The position numbers were made by a program, and so were the translations under genes. Positions 6,213 through 8,897 of a stretch of DNA of 8,897 bases are shown one piece after another. Each line of letters starts with the position of its first letter. Positions within the stretch are counted from its first letter, which is position 1. The stretch covers positions 1 through 8,897 of the forward strand of contig JARIAP010000143.1 in assembly GCA_029257755.1 (NCBI GenBank), read 5' to 3'. The stretch is from Helicobacter sp. GTDB lineage: Bacteria; Campylobacterota; Campylobacteria; Campylobacterales; Helicobacteraceae. Under the pieces are notes generated by a model that was not told where the DNA came from, searched no databases, and saw nothing but the letters and a program-made list of their open reading frames with translations.

Positions 6213-6710
6213 ATGCCATTATTAGATAGTTTTAAAGTTGATCATACAATTATGCCAGCACCAGCAGTTAGATTTGCAAAAGGTATGGAAACGCCAAATG
6301 GTGATAAAATATCTGTTTATGATTTACGATTTTGCAAACCAAATAAAGAAATTTTAGATGAAAAAGGTATTCATACGCTAGAACATTTATTTGCAGGTTT
6401 TATGAGGGATCATTTAAATAATTCTAAAGTTGAAATAATTGATATATCTCCTATGGGATGTAGAACAGGATTTTATATGAGCGTAATTGGTATGCCCTGT
6501 GTTTATGAAGTTAAGGAGGCATGGGAAAAAAGTATGCGTGATATATTAAGATTGACAAGTGAAGATCAAATACCAGAGTTAAATATATATCAATGTGGCA
6601 CAGCAAAAATGCACTCATTAAATAATGCTCAAAAAATAGCACAAGATATGCTTGATAGAGGTATAGGTGTAATGGATACGCATAAATTACTTTTGAAAGA
6701 TTTTAAATAA
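6213..6710 (+). CDS. luxS: S-ribosylhomocysteine lyase (AI-2 synthase)
   Basis: Cleaves S-ribosylhomocysteine to homocysteine and 4,5-dihydroxy-2,3-pentanedione, the precursor of autoinducer 2, in the cytoplasmic activated methyl cycle. At 165 residues it is full length for LuxS. The metal site is visible as H54 and H58 in HTLEHLF and C128 in [10 protein letters not shown]. The catalytic base E57 is in the same HTLEH motif, and catalytic C83 is in MGCRTGFYM. The N-terminal [17 protein letters not shown] also matches the family. AGGAG at 6203-6207 is 5 nt before the ATG. queF follows after 36 nt on the same strand with no evident terminator, so the two are probably co-transcribed. In Helicobacter luxS is often discussed with homocysteine/cysteine metabolism genes; none is adjacent here. 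Identification is secure. Confidence 0.97.
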   Translation: MPLLDSFKVDHTIMPAPAVRFAKGMETPNGDKISVYDLRFCKPNKEILDEKGIHTLEHLFAGFMRDHLNNSKVEIIDISPMGCRTGFYMSVIGMPCVYEVKEAWEKSMRDILRLTSEDQIPELNIYQCGTAKMHSLNNAQKIAQDMLDRGIGVMDTHKLLLKDFK

Positions 6711-6735
6711 ATTTTTTTAATTAATTTTTATAAAT

Positions 6736-6740
6736 CGAGG
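6736..6740 (+). promoter_or_regulatory. Ribosome binding site that decides the queF start
   Basis: CGAGG here ends 6 nt before the ATG at 6747 and only 3 nt before an in-frame TTG at 6744. The spacing favours the ATG. Confidence 0.6.
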
Positions 6741-6746
6741 TAATTG

Positions 6747-7229
6747 ATGGTAAAAGAAAATAATAAACTAACTAAATTAGGAAATAAAGTAGAATATATA
6801 TTTGATTATAATCCACAATTGTTAGAATGTGTAGAAAATCCTCATATAAATAGAAATTATTTCATAAAGTTTAATTGTCCAGAATTTACTTCATTATGTC
6901 CTATTACAAATCAACCAGACTTTGCCACTATTTACATAAGTTATATACCGGATAAATATATTGTAGAATCAAAATCTCTAAAATTATATTTGTTTAGTTT
7001 TAGAAATCATGGTGGTTTTCATGAAGATTGTGTTAATAAGATTGCAAATGATTTAATTAATCTTTTACTACCAAGATACATTGAAGTTTGGGGTAAATTC
7101 ACCCCTAGAGGTGGCTTAAGTATAGACCCATATGTAAATTATGGAAAAAATAATAGTGAGTTTGAAGAAATGGCAAAAGAGCGTTTATGGAAACATGATA
7201 TGTATCCAGAGAATATTAATAACAGATAA
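6747..7229 (+). CDS. queF: NADPH-dependent 7-cyano-7-deazaguanine reductase
   Basis: Reduces preQ0 to preQ1 with NADPH, the last free-base step before insertion into tRNA for queuosine. The chosen ATG gives 160 residues, the length of the short one-domain (YkvM-type) QueF that assembles as a tunnel-fold oligomer. Key features: [11 protein letters not shown] with nucleophile C51 and D58; the QueF motif ESKSLKLY (74-81) for NADPH binding; NHGGFHEDC with H92 and E93 for substrate recognition; and [13 protein letters not shown] near the C-terminus. An in-frame TTG three bases upstream is possible but badly spaced from the GAGG site. It lies 36 nt after luxS, likely in the same transcript, and converges on ridA. 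Because the enzyme makes preQ1 from preQ0, the organism should have queC/queD/queE and tgt elsewhere or import preQ0. Confidence 0.95.
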   Translation: MVKENNKLTKLGNKVEYIFDYNPQLLECVENPHINRNYFIKFNCPEFTSLCPITNQPDFATIYISYIPDKYIVESKSLKLYLFSFRNHGGFHEDCVNKIANDLINLLLPRYIEVWGKFTPRGGLSIDPYVNYGKNNSEFEEMAKERLWKHDMYPENINNR

Positions 7230-7306
7230 TAAAATAGTCTTTAATAATAAATATTACTAAATTCCTTAATTTTATATAATTTTAGTATTATACTATATAT
7301 AGCATC

Positions 7307-7333
7307 AATAAGTGGAGTATAAGATAACTTATT
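7307..7333. terminator. Possible hairpin between convergent queF and ridA
   Basis: AATAAGT (7307-7313) pairs with ACTTATT (7327-7333) across a 13-nt loop and overlaps the ridA stop. A TTTTTT run follows on plus at about 7342-7347, 8 nt from the stem. The short stem and distant T run make it weak. A second partial inverted repeat, TACTAAA (7255-7261) with TTTAGTA (7281-7287), lies just upstream and could serve instead. Confidence 0.3.
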
Positions 7334-7724
7334 AACTATTATTTTTTATTGCTATACATTCAATCTCTACTTTACTTCCTTTTGGTAATTCTTTAACAGC
7401 GATTGTGCTACGAGCAGGTTTATGTGTAAAATATTGAGAATATACTTCATTAAATTTTGTAAAATATTCCATGCTACTAAGATAAACTGTTGTTTTTATA
7501 ACATGTTGTAAATCACTTTTAGCTTCTTTTAATACTTCTAATAAATTTTTACATACTTGATGAGTTTGAGATTCTATATCAGAATCTAAAAAATCTCCAT
7601 TTGGTAATAGTGGTATTTGTCCAGAAGTAAATATCATATTATTAATGATAATTGCCTGTGAATATGGTCCTATTGCTTGTGGTGCATTAATTGTGCTAAC
7701 TATTTCTATTTTATTATTTTTCAT
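7332..7724 (-). CDS. ridA: RidA family reactive enamine/imine deaminase
   Basis: Hydrolyses reactive 2-aminoacrylate-type enamines and imines released by PLP enzymes, protecting them from damage; it acts in the cytoplasm as a trimer. At 130 residues it has the normal RidA length. Family signatures: APQAIGPYSQAI (14-25), FTSGQIPL (32-39), VIKTTVYLSSMEYFTKFNEVY (split by the family's usual turn near 84) and KPARSTIAVKELPKGSKVEIECIA. R105 corresponds to the arginine that binds the substrate carboxylate in active RidA, and E122 to the conserved acidic residue; both are present, so it looks like a true RidA subfamily member. AAGGT at 7731-7735 precedes the ATG by 6 nt. It is the last gene of the ktrB-ktrA-ridA string, 63 nt after ktrA, and may be co-transcribed or have its own promoter in that gap. 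Confidence 0.93.
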   Translation of the reverse strand: MKNNKIEIVSTINAPQAIGPYSQAIIINNMIFTSGQIPLLPNGDFLDSDIESQTHQVCKNLLEVLKEAKSDLQHVIKTTVYLSSMEYFTKFNEVYSQYFTHKPARSTIAVKELPKGSKVEIECIAIKNNS

Positions 7725-7787
7725 ATAATTACCTTAATAAGAATATGGAATTTTATCATATTTTTTATAAATGCAATCATTTATTGA

Positions 7788-8438
7788 TTAGCTTTCTATT
7801 GTTTTTAAAATATGAGAAATATGTTCTACTTCTCCTAAAAATAATACAACATCTCCTCTTTGTAAAATAAAATCAGATTCTACATCAATATTCCATGTTT
7901 CACCCCTACGAATTGCTACAATTCTTACATTATCTTCTTCTCTTATTGTCCCAACACTTCTCTTTACAAAATAATTAGATATTATAGCTTTACAAGCATG
8001 CATATTTGCACTTATCTCAATTTCTTCTATATTTGATTCTGTGATTTCACTTAATAACCTATTTGCAGCTTGTTTCTCTGCATATACAACCTCATCAACT
8101 CCTAATTTTTCAAGTATAGTTCCATGTGTGCCAGATATTGCCTTTGCAATTATTTTTTTATTATTAAGCTCTTTTAATGCCATAACAGTTAAAATACTTG
8201 CTTCAATATTTTCACCTATACTAACAATTACTATGTCTAAATCACTTACACCAGCTTCTTTTAACGCTATTTTATCTGTGCAATCAAGTATATAAATTTG
8301 TTCAGCTTTATCCCTTAATTTAACAAAACTTGTTTCATCATTATCGCATAAAATTACATTTTCTCCATTTTCTACAAGCCCTAATGCTACATGATAGCCA
8401 AATTTACCTAAACCTAGAACTGCATAATTTTTTGCCAT
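7788..8438 (-). CDS. ktrA: Potassium uptake regulatory subunit, KtrA/TrkA type (single RCK)
   Basis: Cytoplasmic nucleotide-binding ring that gates the KtrB potassium channel-like transporter. The 216 residues hold one RCK_N domain (about 1-120) and one RCK_C domain (about 137-216). This is the KtrA layout; E. coli TrkA has two tandem copies and about 450 residues. The Rossmann loop is GLGKFG (9-14) and the acidic residue after the second strand is D32 in LCDND, which fits ATP/ADP or NAD(H) binding. LDCTD (51-55) and AGVSDLD (62-68) are typical RCK_N segments, and LQRGDVVLFLGE (192-203) is the typical RCK_C end. AAGGA at 8447-8451 precedes the ATG by 8 nt and overlaps the ktrB stop codon, so the two genes are tightly coupled, with an 11-nt gap. 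It works with the KtrB encoded immediately upstream. Confidence 0.94.
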   Translation of the reverse strand: MAKNYAVLGLGKFGYHVALGLVENGENVILCDNDETSFVKLRDKAEQIYILDCTDKIALKEAGVSDLDIVIVSIGENIEASILTVMALKELNNKKIIAKAISGTHGTILEKLGVDEVVYAEKQAANRLLSEITESNIEEIEISANMHACKAIISNYFVKRSVGTIREEDNVRIVAIRRGETWNIDVESDFILQRGDVVLFLGEVEHISHILKTIES

Positions 8439-8449
8439 TATATATTTCC

Positions 8450-8897
8450 TTATATTAAAATTTTTTCTTGTATATATTGAGTATGTTTTGTTTTTGTCCC
8501 ACCCATAAATATAAGAGTAAAGGCTAAAATTCCAATTTTACCAGAAATCATTAAAATCATAATAATCATTAATCCAATTGTATTAAAATCTGCACAAAGA
8601 CTTAAAATTCCACCATCTCCCATTGACATTCCAACTGTGCTAAATGCAGAAACAACCTCAAATAAAAGTGGTAAAAATCTAATATCTGGTTCAAAAATAG
8701 ATAATAAAAAACTAGATAAAGATAAATATACAATAGCTATTATAAATACACAAAATGCTTTTGATACTATATCTTGAGGTATAGTTCTACTAAGTAAAAT
8801 AGTATTTTTTTGATTCTTAATTATTGCTATTGAAAGTGCTACAAGAACAGCAAAAGTTGTTACTTTTATTCCTGCTGCAGTCCCACCAGGACCACCG
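8450..8897 (-). CDS. ktrB: Potassium transporter membrane subunit KtrB, C-terminal part (5' end outside window)
   Basis: Translating the minus strand from 8896 gives 148 residues to a TAA at 8452-8450; the gene continues beyond the right edge. The fragment starts with GGPGGTAAGIKVTTF (1-15), the conserved Trk/Ktr segment before a membrane helix. It then shows membrane segments at about 16-27 and 46-68, and the pore loop FEVVSAFSTVGMSMG (79-93) with selectivity-filter glycine G89. A last transmembrane helix ending MISGKIGILAFTLIF (116-130) and a short hydrophilic tail follow. Full KtrB is about 440 residues, so roughly the last third is present, covering the third membrane-pore-membrane unit in part and the fourth. 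It imports potassium, coupled to sodium in the characterised Ktr systems, under control of KtrA, whose gene follows after 11 nt. Confidence 0.92.
   Translation of the reverse strand, partial: GGPGGTAAGIKVTTFAVLVALSIAIIKNQKNTILLSRTIPQDIVSKAFCVFIIAIVYLSLSSFLLSIFEPDIRFLPLLFEVVSAFSTVGMSMGDGGILSLCADFNTIGLMIIMILMISGKIGILAFTLIFMGGTKTKHTQYIQEKILI

Noticed and set aside
8041..8295. Plus-strand open frame opposite ktrA
   Set aside because: ktrA is unmistakable on the other strand, and this frame has no start signal or recognisable motif.
1..8897. tRNA, rRNA, CRISPR, insertion sequence or prophage signals
   Set aside because: Scanned by eye for GC-rich RNA gene arms, regularly spaced repeats, transposase or integrase motifs and flanking inverted repeats; none found.

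Overview
The window is strongly A+T rich, uses A/T-ending codons and short AAGGA-type ribosome binding sites, and carries proteins that read as Campylobacterota, most likely a Helicobacter species. The superoxide dismutase is close to the H. pylori SodB sequence as I remember it, including a C-terminal tail absent from E. coli SodB. A PhoA-type alkaline phosphatase suggests one of the enteric or other non-pylori helicobacters, where alkaline phosphatase activity is a variable species trait. The species cannot be fixed from the sequence alone.

Layout, left to right. (1) 1-690 (+): 3' part of tyrA, prephenate dehydrogenase, cut by the window edge. (2) 860-3453 (+): a two-gene unit of an exported 2H phosphoesterase followed 20 nt later by an exported PhoA-family alkaline phosphatase. 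(3) 3518-4567 (+): a P-loop ATPase with a winged-helix-like middle and a C-terminal domain that looks like a degenerate DUF4143/DUF234-type nuclease. A bidirectional hairpin terminator separates it from the convergent gene that follows. (4) 4677-5312 (-): sodB, iron superoxide dismutase. Upstream of it lies a 267-nt AT-rich region with a promoter, a possible Fur box and helically phased TATAC repeats. (5) 5580-6104 (-): an unrecognised small lipoprotein, divergent from (6) luxS (6213-6710, +) and queF (6747-7229, +), probably co-transcribed. (7) On the minus strand from the right edge, a ktrB (partial), ktrA, ridA cluster (8897 to 7332), convergent with queF.

Most of the window is housekeeping: tyrosine synthesis, superoxide removal, the activated methyl cycle with AI-2 production (LuxS), queuosine tRNA modification (QueF), potassium uptake (KtrAB) and enamine/imine detoxification (RidA). 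The accessory-looking part is 860-4567. The best candidate for an undescribed functional unit is the 2H phosphoesterase plus alkaline phosphatase pair. One enzyme could open cyclic phosphodiesters and the other release phosphate in the periplasm. This is inferred from motifs, signal peptides and gene order.

No tRNA, rRNA, CRISPR array, insertion sequence or prophage signature was seen. No gene-free stretch exceeds 300 bases.
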